Below are positions 9,522 to 17,704 of a stretch of DNA of 64,000 bases, piece after piece (the first letter of the stretch is position 1; every line of letters starts with the position of its first letter). The notes beneath the pieces are model-generated. The model made no database searches and was not told the DNA's origin. It saw only the letters and a program-made list of their open reading frames with translations. The translations under genes and the position numbers were made by a program. The DNA is from Roseovarius sp. (GTDB lineage Bacteria > Pseudomonadota > Alphaproteobacteria > Rhodobacterales > Rhodobacteraceae), in contig JARGOC010000018.1 of NCBI GenBank assembly GCA_029212365.1, positions 1 to 64,000 on the forward strand. The letters are read 5' to 3'.

Positions 9522-9535
9522 CTAACACCCGTTAG
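9522..9535. promoter_or_regulatory. Inverted repeat CTAAC-N4-GTTAG, probable TetR-type operator
   Basis: The sequence is CTAACACCCGTTAG, perfect 5-bp arms with a 4-bp spacer, flanked by A-rich and T-rich runs, 42 bp before the first ATG of the leftward ABC/ligase operon. The same box occurs at 13531 and, with one change, at 15221. The size and symmetry suit a TetR-family repressor of acyl-CoA metabolism; which regulator binds is unknown. Confidence 0.7.
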
Positions 9536-9647
9536 ATTTTTTGGCAAGATTAATGTGACGAGAAAATTTGCAGCTTCCTTTTTAACCTGGAATTTGCAGA
9601 TGCAGCATTCGCAGCGGCTCGTAAACAATACACTCGCGGCCCTCCGG

Positions 9648-10129
9648 CTATAGCACGCGCCTTCGGCTGATCTCCAAGCCGCAAACCATACTAAACATCT
9701 GATTCACAATGACTATTCCCGTTTCACTGCGAGTCGCACCGCCAACAAAGATACGTTCCTTAGCGCTAAAGTCCGCATGAAAAAATGTAAACCCCATGCC
9801 CTCCATCATGTGCGCCACCACTCCTTTGGTCATGGCAAAAACCATGTCCCCAGCATCACCCGCCCCCGAGCGCCATCCTCACCGCTGGCATGTTCGATGT
9901 TGGCGAGCAGTGATTCCGTCATCCAAGTCAGGTGACAGAATCCACAAGGTCTGTCTCGGCCGCTGTGCGCGTGAGCATGATTCGGGCAGGGCCAACGCAT
10001 TTTGGATTCTGGCCCCGCAGACTTTTGCAGATCGTGGAGGACGCCACCAAGCGGGTTTTGCGGCCCGTATTCATCATCGAAATGGGCGCATATACGCAAA
10101 CCAAGATCGCGGATTTCCTGTTGCGCCAC
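9648..10129 (-). pseudogene. Possible broken gene of unknown family (two frames)
   Basis: The 600 bp between the SDR operon promoter and the CoA-transferase gene hold no intact recognisable gene. On the minus strand an open frame from a GTG at 10129 runs 99 codons to 9830, and an overlapping frame continues from 9845 to 9648 for 65 codons. Joined by a frameshift near 9835 they would give one protein of about 160 residues (segments ICAHFDDEYGPQNPLGG, then GFTFFHADFSAKERIFVGG). I recognise no domain. It follows the CoA-transferase gene in the same direction. It could equally be non-coding. Confidence 0.3.
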
Positions 10130-10143
10130 GGTATGTGGTCACG

Positions 10144-11367
10144 TCATTTGGTTTCGTCAGAATCCTGCGGCATGCCCACCACCCCTGACGAGGCCAGAGC
10201 CGTGATTTCTTGTTCACTTAAACCCAGATCACGCAACACCGCATGGCTGTCGGCGGCCTCGGCCCGGCCAAGCCAGCGCACGGCGCCCGGTGTGTCTGAC
10301 AGATGAGGCACTGCGCCGACCACCCGTGTCTGTTCACCCTCGACATCGACAATGTCGCCACGATGAGCGATCTGCGGATGATTTACGATGTCCTCAACAC
10401 TTAACACCCGCGCGGCAACCGCATCGTTTTTTGCAAACTCAGCCTGCACGTCGTCAAAATCGCGCGCACCGATGAATACCTGAAGCACGTCAAAAACCTC
10501 GGCCATATTGGCGCTAATCCCGGCCATTGTCGCAAAGCGTGGATCGTCTGCAAACGCATCATCCGCCGCCGTGCGCAGCAAACGCCGGGCGGTTTCTGTG
10601 CCGCCCGCAGAGACCGTCACCCAGACCCCGTCGCGTGTGCGAAACATACCGCCGGGGGCAAAGTCCATCGGCTGTCGAAGGCCGTTACGCTGGGGCGAAA
10701 CGCCCGCACCGGTCAGCACCGGCACATGATAGTCGATCAGTCGCAACAGTCCCTCGAACACGGCCAGGTCAATGACCTGCCCTTTTGCGGTTCCATTGCC
10801 ACGCGCGTGCAGCGCCATCATGACGCCCAGCGCGCCCATCAGCCCGGTGGTTGAATCCGCCGCCGGAAACCCCGGATGCATCGGTGGCCCGTCGGGGTAT
10901 CCTGTCAGATGGGCCAATCCGCTCATCGCTTCGGCTGCGCGACCAAAGGCCGGCGTCTTTTTCATCGGGCCGTCCTGCCCATAGCCCGAAATACGCAGGA
11001 TTATCAGATTGGGGTTCCAACTGTGCAATACGTCTGGGCCAATGTCGGCCCGTTCCAACACACCGGGTCGGAAGTTTTCGACAAAAACGTCACTGGTCTC
11101 CACCATGCGGCGCAATACTGCGCGCCCTTCGGGTGTTTTCCAGTTCAGTGCCAAAATCCGTTTGTTGCGCGCCAGTGTTTTCCACCACACACCCTGCCCG
11201 TCATCCTGAGCTTTAGGGCCAAGGTCACGGATCATATCACCGCCGCGCGGGTTTTCGACCTTGGTCACGTCAGCGCCGAAATCGGCCAGCAAAGTCGCCG
11301 CCAGTGGCCCGGCGATCACATGCCCAAGTTCGATGACACTAATATTTTTCAACGGTCCTTGCGACAC
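10144..11367 (-). CDS. Class III CoA-transferase (CaiB/BaiF family)
   Basis: A 407-residue family III CoA-transferase that moves CoA between carboxylic acids in the cytoplasm. The N-terminus IELGHVIAGPLAATLLADFGADVTKVE is the nucleotide-fold start of the family, GRNK-like NKRILALNWK follows, and the active-site Asp is seen in FPAADSTTGLMGAL after YPDGPPMHPG. The start codon is GTG with GGAGAG eight bases upstream. It is the third gene of the leftward thiolase-SDR-transferase set, 37 bp after the SDR. It may swap CoA from a product to the incoming substrate, an alternative to the two ligases nearby. Confidence 0.88.
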   Translation of the reverse strand: MSQGPLKNISVIELGHVIAGPLAATLLADFGADVTKVENPRGGDMIRDLGPKAQDDGQGVWWKTLARNKRILALNWKTPEGRAVLRRMVETSDVFVENFRPGVLERADIGPDVLHSWNPNLIILRISGYGQDGPMKKTPAFGRAAEAMSGLAHLTGYPDGPPMHPGFPAADSTTGLMGALGVMMALHARGNGTAKGQVIDLAVFEGLLRLIDYHVPVLTGAGVSPQRNGLRQPMDFAPGGMFRTRDGVWVTVSAGGTETARRLLRTAADDAFADDPRFATMAGISANMAEVFDVLQVFIGARDFDDVQAEFAKNDAVAARVLSVEDIVNHPQIAHRGDIVDVEGEQTRVVGAVPHLSDTPGAVRWLGRAEAADSHAVLRDLGLSEQEITALASSGVVGMPQDSDETK

Positions 11368-11404
11368 GAAATGCTCTCCATCTTCATCCCATAGCGGCAG
11401 CTAT

Positions 11405-12235
11405 TCAGATTACAAAACCACCGCCACAGATCACATATTGCCCGGAAATAAAGTTCGATTCCGGCGCACAAAACAGATAGACTGCTCCTGCGGCTTCCTC
11501 GGGTGTGCCGACGCGGCCCAATGGGATTGATGTCTCCATTTGGCTCAACAGATCGGGGCTGACACCGACGCGGATGTCCTTGCCTTCAACCTTGATTGTG
11601 GCGTCGCCGCTGGCGCTGCCTTCGGTCAGGCGCGTGCGGATCGGGCCAAAGGCCACGGCATTGACGTTGACCTTGTATCGGCCCCACTCTTTTGCCATCG
11701 TTTTGGTCAACCCGATGATGCCGGCCTTGGCAGCAGAATAGTTGATTTGCCCCGCATTGCCGCCGGTTCCGGCAATGGAGGAAATATTCACAACCTTGCG
11801 GAACACTTCTTGCCCTGCTTCAGCCTCGGCGCGGGATTTTTCGCGGATCACTGGTGCCGCGGCCCGAAGGATCTGAAAGGGTGCTGTCAGATGCACGTCA
11901 ATAATGGCATGCCACTGCTCATCCGTCATTTTCTGGACCACGCTATCCCAGGTGTAGCCCGCGTTGTTAACGATGATATCCAGCCCGCCGAAGGCAGTAA
12001 CGCCGGTATCAACGAACCGCTGGGCAAAGCCATCTTCAGTCACCGACCCGGCACAGATTGCGGCCTCACCGCCCATGTCACGGATCATTTCAGCGGTTTG
12101 CGCGGCGGGATCCGCATCCAGATCATTCACCACGATCCGTGCGCCTTCGGATGCCAGTTTCAAAGCGATCTCGCGGCCAATACCGCGCCCTGATCCCGAT
12201 ACAAGCGCGACGCGCCCTTCAAGCCTTGCTGTCAT
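11405..12235 (-). CDS. SDR-family oxidoreductase (FabG-like)
   Basis: A 276-residue short-chain dehydrogenase with complete classical features: cofactor loop SGSGRGIGREIA, NNAG, catalytic Ser in NISSIAGTGG and Tyr/Lys in INYSAAKAGIIGLTK. Probable 3-hydroxyacyl-CoA dehydrogenase, the step before thiolytic cleavage, since the thiolase gene lies 44 bp upstream in the same operon. AGGGGG seven bases before the ATG supports the start. In contrast to the other two SDRs of this island, its active site is standard. Confidence 0.88.
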   Translation of the reverse strand: MTARLEGRVALVSGSGRGIGREIALKLASEGARIVVNDLDADPAAQTAEMIRDMGGEAAICAGSVTEDGFAQRFVDTGVTAFGGLDIIVNNAGYTWDSVVQKMTDEQWHAIIDVHLTAPFQILRAAAPVIREKSRAEAEAGQEVFRKVVNISSIAGTGGNAGQINYSAAKAGIIGLTKTMAKEWGRYKVNVNAVAFGPIRTRLTEGSASGDATIKVEGKDIRVGVSPDLLSQMETSIPLGRVGTPEEAAGAVYLFCAPESNFISGQYVICGGGFVI

Positions 12236-12279
12236 GTGTCAGCCCCCTACGCCAGAATAGGCGCGCAAATGCACCGTTT

Positions 12280-13464
12280 TCATACTGCCTCGTAGAGCGT
12301 CACAACACATGCGCCCCCAAGGCCCAGATTATGCTGAAGCGCCAACCGCGCGCCAGACACCTGCCGGGCATCGGCCGTGCCACGCAATTGCTGCACCAAC
12401 TCGGTGCATTGCGCGAGGCCCGTGGCCCCCAAAGGGTGCCCTTTGGACAACAGCCCACCCGACGGGTTGGTCACATATTTACCGCCATAGGTATTGTCGC
12501 CATCATCGACAAACTTTCCGGCTTCACCATGCCCGCAAAGGCCCAGCGCCTCATAGGTGATCAATTCGTTATGGGCAAAACAATCGTGCAGCTCGACGAC
12601 GTTGATATCCTCAGGACCAATGCCTGCGGCCTCATAAACCTGATCGGCGGCCTTTTTGGCCATGCTGGCGCCAACCACCTCGCGCATATCGTGGGCGCCA
12701 AAGGTTTCCGGCCCGTCGGTGGTCATCGCCTGAGCCGCAATCCGGACAGAAGAATCCAGCCCGTGCTTGTCGGCAAATGCCTTTGAACAGATAATCGCCG
12801 CCGCCGCGCCACATGTCGGCGGGCAGGCCATCAGGCGGGTCATGACGCCGGGCCAAACCACTTTGGCGGCCAGAACATCCTCTGGCGTTACTTCGGTACG
12901 AAACAGGGCGACCGGGTTCTTTGCAGCGTGCCGACTGGATTTGGCGCGTATCTTGGCGAAGGTTTCCAAGGTGGTGCCAAACTCGTCCATATGCGCCTTG
13001 CCGGCACCGCCGAAATACCGCAACGCCAGCGGGATCTCGGGGCTGCCAACCAGATCATCGGTTTCATCGTCAAAGGATTGGAACGGGCTTACCCGATCCT
13101 CAAACACAGACCCGATTGCGCCGGGTTTCATCTGCTCAAAGCCCAAGGCCAGCACGCATTCGGCCGCGCCGCTTTCAACGGCCTGACGCGCCAAAAACAG
13201 CGCTGATGACCCGGTTGAGCAGTTGTTGTTGACGTTCACAATTGGAATGCCGGTCATACCCACCTGATACAAAGCGCGCTGACCGCAGGTGCTGTCCCCA
13301 TAAACATAGCCGACATAGGCCTGCTGGATCAGATCATAGGACACTCCGGCATCCTGCAACGCGCTACGGGTGGCTTTTGCCGCCATCACATCATAGCTTT
13401 CTGATGCGCCGGGTTTCTGAAAAGGGACCATTCCGACCCCGGTGACACAAGCCTTGCTGGACAT
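12280..13464 (-). CDS. Thiolase, SCP-x/lipid-transfer-like acetyl-CoA acetyltransferase
   Basis: A 394-residue thiolase-fold protein. The nucleophilic Cys is in NNNCSTGSSALFLARQA, the SCP-x-type motif VVELHDCFAHNELITYEALG replaces the usual NEAFA, and the C-terminal GHPLGATGLAQ carries the catalytic His. The closing GGACVVTLYEA is typical. This branch cleaves branched or bulky 3-ketoacyl-CoAs in known cases (sterol side chains and similar), which hints at a non-linear substrate. First gene of its leftward operon; GGGAGGG lies upstream of the ATG and the shared operator at 13531 lies 66 bp upstream. Confidence 0.88.
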   Translation of the reverse strand: MSSKACVTGVGMVPFQKPGASESYDVMAAKATRSALQDAGVSYDLIQQAYVGYVYGDSTCGQRALYQVGMTGIPIVNVNNNCSTGSSALFLARQAVESGAAECVLALGFEQMKPGAIGSVFEDRVSPFQSFDDETDDLVGSPEIPLALRYFGGAGKAHMDEFGTTLETFAKIRAKSSRHAAKNPVALFRTEVTPEDVLAAKVVWPGVMTRLMACPPTCGAAAAIICSKAFADKHGLDSSVRIAAQAMTTDGPETFGAHDMREVVGASMAKKAADQVYEAAGIGPEDINVVELHDCFAHNELITYEALGLCGHGEAGKFVDDGDNTYGGKYVTNPSGGLLSKGHPLGATGLAQCTELVQQLRGTADARQVSGARLALQHNLGLGGACVVTLYEAV

Positions 13465-13530
13465 TGAAGCCCTCCCCTGATCTCAAGCCGTTTTCAAACG
13501 AATAGGACAAAAAACAGCATTGGAAATTAC

Positions 13531-13544
13531 CTAACACATGTTAG
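13531..13544. promoter_or_regulatory. Inverted repeat CTAAC-N4-GTTAG in divergent promoter region
   Basis: CTAACACATGTTAG, perfect 5-bp arms (the inner bases extend the symmetry to TAACA-TGTTA), sits between the divergent thiolase operon and the acyl-CoA ligase gene at 13572. TAGAAT directly at its right edge could be a -10 element for the rightward gene, so a bound repressor would block both directions. Confidence 0.75.
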
Positions 13545-13571
13545 AATAATTGCAACAGTTGGAGAAATGCC

Positions 13572-15119
13572 ATGAACAAGGCCCCTGAAGGTAGTTGTCA
13601 AAGCGCTTCTCAAACGGATGTTTACCATCTTTTTCGCTGTCGTGCCTCCGCTTCACCAGACGCCATCGCTGTTGAAGACTGCGGCGAGCAGACAAGCTAT
13701 GCTGCTTTGCTTTACCGAGTTGACCAACTGGCCGGGCACTTTGCCGGGATTGGCCTGAAGGCTGGGGATCGGATCGCCATTTTATCGCGCAACCGACGCG
13801 AATATGCCGAAGTCCAGCTGGCCGCCGCTGCCACCGGCCTGATCGTCGCCTGCCTGAACTGGCGGCTTTTGGCCCCGGAATTGCGCCATTGCATCACGCT
13901 GGTTTCACCGCGTCTGATAATAACAGAACCTGATTTGCAAGGATTGCTAGACCAGACTCCGGACATTGCAACACTGACACTTGGGCGCGAATACGAAGAT
14001 GCCCTGACGCAGGCCGAGCAGTTCACTGCACAGCCGCAAGACCCCGAAAGCGGGCTGGTCATTTTGTATACCAGCGGCACCACTGGATTGCCCAAGGGCG
14101 CCGTCATAAGCCATCGCGCGATGATGTCCCGCGCGACGGTATTTGCCTCAGAATTGGGCCTTACACCTTCGGACGCGTTTGTCGCCTGGGCGCCGATGTT
14201 CCACATGGCCTCAAGTGATCACGCTCTGGCCACGCTTATGCGCGGCGCCACGGTGGTGATGATCGACGGCTATGATCCGGGCGCCATGCACCGCTCCATC
14301 CAGAGCCATCGCATTGGCTGGCTGGTTCTTATCCCCGGCATGATCGAACCCTTCATCGCCCATATCAAGGAACGCGGGATTACCCCCGAAGGTATCCGCG
14401 TCTGCGGTGCGATGGCAGATCTGGTGCCGCCGCGTCAGATATCCGAGATCACCAATTTGTTGAATGCGCCTTACCTGAACAGTTTTGGCTCGACCGAAAC
14501 CGGCCTGCCACCTGCCACACGTGCGACAATCCCGATCGGTACAACCCCGCAAACCCTGTCCAAACAGATCAGCGCATTTTGCGACATACGTCTGGTGGAC
14601 GAAGCCGATCAGGACGTGCCTGTCGCCACCCCCGGAGAGCTGCTCATGCGCGGGCCAACGTTGTTTTCGGGCTATTGGAATGCCGATGCCGCCAATGCCG
14701 ATGCGTTTCGTGATGGCTGGTTCCACATGGGCGACGTGTTCCGACGCAATGCAGACGGCACGCTGGATTTCGCGGATCGGGCGAAATATCTTATCAAGAC
14801 CGGCGGAGAAAACGTCTATCCCGCCGAGATCGAGCGCGTTTTGATGGCCGATCCAAACGTCACCGACGCAGCCGTCGTGCGGGTGTCTGACACTCGTTGG
14901 GGCGAGGCCCCGGTGGCTTTCGTTTCGCGCTCTTGCGACACCGTAACCCAGGACACGCTGATGGCTGCCTGTCGCGCTGCGCTTGCGGCCTATAAATTAC
15001 CCCGCGACATTCACTTTGTTGCATTTGAGGATTTCCCCAGATCAACCAGCGGCAAAATCCAGCGGCACGTTCTGGAGGAAACACTGCGCGACAATCTGGG
15101 GCCAGCGGGTGCCAAATAG
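13572..15119 (+). CDS. AMP-binding acyl-CoA synthetase
   Basis: A 515-residue ligase of the medium/short-chain acyl-CoA synthetase type. The P-loop is ILYTSGTTGLPKGAVIS near residue 163, the SFGSTETG motif near 308 and the C-terminal hinge/lysine region TGGENVYPAEIERVL near 415 with RSTSGKIQRHVL at the end, so both the N- and C-terminal domains are complete. GGAG lies eight bases before the ATG. Transcribed alone from the shared 13531 operator region and closed by a terminator at 15193. Distinct from the longer ligase at 5840, so the island has two activating enzymes, perhaps for a parent acid and a pathway intermediate. Confidence 0.88.
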   Translation: MNKAPEGSCQSASQTDVYHLFRCRASASPDAIAVEDCGEQTSYAALLYRVDQLAGHFAGIGLKAGDRIAILSRNRREYAEVQLAAAATGLIVACLNWRLLAPELRHCITLVSPRLIITEPDLQGLLDQTPDIATLTLGREYEDALTQAEQFTAQPQDPESGLVILYTSGTTGLPKGAVISHRAMMSRATVFASELGLTPSDAFVAWAPMFHMASSDHALATLMRGATVVMIDGYDPGAMHRSIQSHRIGWLVLIPGMIEPFIAHIKERGITPEGIRVCGAMADLVPPRQISEITNLLNAPYLNSFGSTETGLPPATRATIPIGTTPQTLSKQISAFCDIRLVDEADQDVPVATPGELLMRGPTLFSGYWNADAANADAFRDGWFHMGDVFRRNADGTLDFADRAKYLIKTGGENVYPAEIERVLMADPNVTDAAVVRVSDTRWGEAPVAFVSRSCDTVTQDTLMAACRAALAAYKLPRDIHFVAFEDFPRSTSGKIQRHVLEETLRDNLGPAGAK

Positions 15120-15192
15120 GGTCTAACTTTAGATCAAGATCGCTCATAACGGCCTTGTCACTGGCCAAAAGGCCCCGCCAGCACTGTGATCA

Positions 15193-15220
15193 GGGCGACC
15201 CTCGCCCTTGATTATTTTTC
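15193..15220 (+). terminator. Intrinsic terminator after the acyl-CoA ligase
   Basis: AGGGCGA-CCC-TCGCCCT forms a perfect 7-bp stem with a three-base loop, followed by TGATTATTTTT. It ends the ligase transcript just before the operator of the next gene set at 15221. Confidence 0.7.
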
Positions 15221-15234
15221 TAACATATGTTTGA
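15221..15234. promoter_or_regulatory. Third CTAAC-N4-GTT(A/T)G operator-like box
   Basis: CTAACATATGTTTG matches the boxes at 9522 and 13531 with one changed base in the right arm. It lies 60 bp before the small ORF at 15281 and the SDR-crotonase-thioesterase genes, immediately after the ligase terminator, which marks a separate but co-regulated transcript. Confidence 0.6.
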
Positions 15235-15280
15235 TTCTAACCTCATGGCCGGACAAGAGGTCCATTCCGGGAGGACAAAA

Positions 15281-15427
15281 ATGAACACTCACACTGGACC
15301 GTCGGCCAAAAATATCACCATGAGCGACCTTGATCTGGAGCGCGCAATTGTCTGTTTCAACACAATGGGTATGGCCCGCCACCGCGATTTTTCCAGCCGC
15401 TACGCCAACCTCGTTTGTGTTGGATAG
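15281..15427 (+). CDS. Small ORF of 48 codons, unknown
   Basis: The ATG at 15281 has a strong GGGAGG site six bases upstream and lies first behind the 15221 operator. The product begins MNTHTGPSAKN, has an acidic helix-like part (MSDLDLERAIV) and ends YANLVCVG; no signal peptide, membrane segment or domain is recognised. The frame stops at a TAG 91 bp before the SDR gene. It may be a small protein, a leader peptide, or the stump of a larger deleted gene such as a dehydrogenase. No function is proposed. Confidence 0.4.
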   Translation: MNTHTGPSAKNITMSDLDLERAIVCFNTMGMARHRDFSSRYANLVCVG

Positions 15428-15518
15428 GGCCGTCCAAATTCACGGTAGCGCGGGCCCGCAAAGCCTGCGCAAGCCGATCAACTCTGGCAAACTTCTGAAC
15501 AACTGACAGGCGAGCAAT

Positions 15519-16370
15519 ATGACATCACAAACACACTCACGTTATGCCCCCGACCTGATGGCCGGTCAGGTGGCACTTGTCACCGGATCCGGCTCTGGCA
15601 TGGGACGGGCGACTGCACTTGAAATGGCCAGTTGCGGGGCACGGCTGGTGCTGTTTGCACGCCGCGCAGAACCTTTGGAAGAAACCGCCGAAATGATCCG
15701 CGCGCAGGGCGGCGAAGCCTTTGTTGTGCCCGGCGACACCCGCGACGCAGACACCATCGAAGCTGCCATGCTGAAAATCAAGGACCACTACGGACAGCTG
15801 GACGTGCTGGTCAACAATGCGGGCGGCCAATATATCGCCGCGGCCCGTGACATCACCAACAAAGGGTTCGAGGCGGTGATCCGCAACAACCTGATCGGCT
15901 CATGGCAGATGACCCGTGCCGCAGCAGATCACTTCATGTTCGAGCGCGGCGGATCAGTGGTGTTCGTGACGGCGATTTCCGCACGCACGGCCCTGACCGG
16001 ATTTACTCACACCGTTGCGGCGCGTGCTGGTGTCACCGGCATGATGAAAACGCTGGCCGCCGAATGGGGCGAATATGGCATCCGACTGAACTGTGTCGCC
16101 CCCGGCACAATCAAGACCGACGCCCTTGGCCGCTATCCTATTACACCCGAGCAGTGGCAAATGCTAAACCGGTCGGTCCTGAACCGCATGGGCGCCGCCG
16201 AAGACATCTCGGGCATGATCATATATCTTGCCTCAAAATTAGGCGGTTTCATCACGGGCGAGGATGTTTACGTCGATGGGGGCGAAACACTTCACCTGGG
16301 CCACGATGCCCGTGATATGATCAACCCTGAACTGTTTGAGAAACGAAAACGCGGCGACGGCAAAGAATAG
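15519..16370 (+). CDS. SDR-family oxidoreductase, enoyl-CoA reductase (PECR)-like
   Basis: A 283-residue short-chain dehydrogenase. Cofactor loop LVTGSGSGMGRATALE, NNAGGQY, and the substrate-side segment GFTHTVAARAGVTGMMK, which again lacks the classical Tyr-x-x-x-Lys and matches the PECR-type pattern, as in the SDR at 8616. The C-terminal VAPGTIKTDALGRYP and ITGEDVYVDGGE are normal. AGGCGAG precedes the ATG. It heads the crotonase and thioesterase genes. Enoyl- or dienoyl-CoA reduction is inferred; a degenerate dehydrogenase role cannot be excluded. Confidence 0.82.
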   Translation: MTSQTHSRYAPDLMAGQVALVTGSGSGMGRATALEMASCGARLVLFARRAEPLEETAEMIRAQGGEAFVVPGDTRDADTIEAAMLKIKDHYGQLDVLVNNAGGQYIAAARDITNKGFEAVIRNNLIGSWQMTRAAADHFMFERGGSVVFVTAISARTALTGFTHTVAARAGVTGMMKTLAAEWGEYGIRLNCVAPGTIKTDALGRYPITPEQWQMLNRSVLNRMGAAEDISGMIIYLASKLGGFITGEDVYVDGGETLHLGHDARDMINPELFEKRKRGDGKE

Positions 16371-16400
16371 CCGCCCCGCCCACATAGAAAAGGAATGCAG

Positions 16401-17204
16401 ATGAGCGACCCGATCGTCCTGCTGGACATTAAGGACCGTATCGCAACGGTCACCCTGAACGATCCTGATCGGCGCAATCCGATCACAGGCAACACCATGA
16501 TCGATGCCATGTTGGACACCTTTGATAAGGTGCAGCGCAACCCCGATGTCAGCGTGATGATCCTGACCGGGGCGGGACCCGCCTTTTGTGCCGGTGGCGA
16601 TATCAAGGCCATGCACAAAAAGAGCGATCAATTTGGTCTACCGCCGCTGGACGTCGCGGAAAGCTATGTCAACGGGATCCAGCGCATCCCGATTGCGCTT
16701 TATAATATGGACGTGCCGACAATTGCCGCTGTAAACGGCGCAGCTGTCGGTGCCGGGTGTGACCTGACCATGATGTGCGACATGCGGATCGCCTCGCAAA
16801 AGGCAAAGTTCGGCGAAGTTTTCGTGAACCTGGGGATTATCCCCGGCGATGCGGGCAGCTGGTTTCTGATCCGGCGCCTGGGTTATCAGAAGGCGGCAGA
16901 ACTGACGTTTTCGGCGCGCATGATAGACGCCGCCGAAGCGCTGGAGCTTGAGATGGTACTAGAGGTTGTGCCCCATGACGATCTGATGGCCAAAGCACGC
17001 GAAAGAGCCGCCGTCATCGCCGCAAAGCCCCCGCGCACCGTGCGCACTGCCAAACGGTTGCTGCGCAACGCCGAGCGCATGGACCTGCCTGATTTTCTGA
17101 ACACAGCAGCGGCCTATCAGGCCCTGATGCACCAAACCGAGGATCATCACGAAGCGATGTCGGCCCTTTTGGAAAAACGTAAACCAACATACTCGGGGAA
17201 ATAG
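16401..17204 (+). CDS. Enoyl-CoA hydratase/isomerase family protein
   Basis: Crotonase of 267 residues. Oxyanion segments are PAFCAGGDIKAM and GAAVGAGCDLTMMCDMRIA; the acid positions read FGEVFVNLGIIPGDAGSWF, that is Glu then Asp. The frame opens at 16395, but AAGGA is better spaced for the ATG at 16401. Third crotonase of the island, 30 bp after the SDR and 11 bp before a thioesterase gene. Hydration or isomerisation of an enoyl-CoA is inferred. Confidence 0.86.
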   Translation: MSDPIVLLDIKDRIATVTLNDPDRRNPITGNTMIDAMLDTFDKVQRNPDVSVMILTGAGPAFCAGGDIKAMHKKSDQFGLPPLDVAESYVNGIQRIPIALYNMDVPTIAAVNGAAVGAGCDLTMMCDMRIASQKAKFGEVFVNLGIIPGDAGSWFLIRRLGYQKAAELTFSARMIDAAEALELEMVLEVVPHDDLMAKARERAAVIAAKPPRTVRTAKRLLRNAERMDLPDFLNTAAAYQALMHQTEDHHEAMSALLEKRKPTYSGK

Positions 17205-17215
17205 GGCGTGTCACA

Positions 17216-17704
17216 ATGAGCGATACCAAAGATAAAGAACGGTTTGCGATGATCGCAAACGTCTGGAATTCAAGGGCCAAAGGCTTGATTTCCGAGATGG
17301 ACCTAAAGGTCGAGCGCGCCGACCGGCAAGGCGTAGAAATACGAATGCCATTCAACCCGGATTTCTGTCTGGATGAAGAAGGAACAATGTTGCACGGCGG
17401 TGTGCTGACGGCACTGCTGGACAGCGCCTTTGGGCTGGCCAACTTTTTGGCAATTGATGACGTACAAACCATGGCAACTCTGGATTTGCGTGTCGATTAC
17501 CTGCGCCCGGCAAGTTCGCATGCCGACGTCATGGTATTTGCCGATTGCTATCGGCAGACCCGCCACATCGCGTTTGGAAGTGGAAAAATCTGGTTTGACA
17601 CTGGTGATCGCGCAGAGGTCGCCCGAGGATCGGCGGCCTTTGCCCTGACACGCGGCGATGGTAGTTTGTTGGACAAAATGAAAACAGGAGGCCCCGGCGG
17701 ATGA
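17216..17704 (+). CDS. PaaI-family hotdog thioesterase
   Basis: A 162-residue hotdog-fold protein. The active-site helix start is MLHGGVLTALLDSAFGLA near residue 58, followed by the strand MATLDLRVDYLRP typical of PaaI/YbgC-like thioesterases. It would hydrolyse a dead-end or product acyl-CoA and free the CoA pool. Its stop overlaps the start of the next thioesterase in ATGA, so the two are translationally coupled and may form a heteromer. Confidence 0.83.
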   Translation: MSDTKDKERFAMIANVWNSRAKGLISEMDLKVERADRQGVEIRMPFNPDFCLDEEGTMLHGGVLTALLDSAFGLANFLAIDDVQTMATLDLRVDYLRPASSHADVMVFADCYRQTRHIAFGSGKIWFDTGDRAEVARGSAAFALTRGDGSLLDKMKTGGPGG

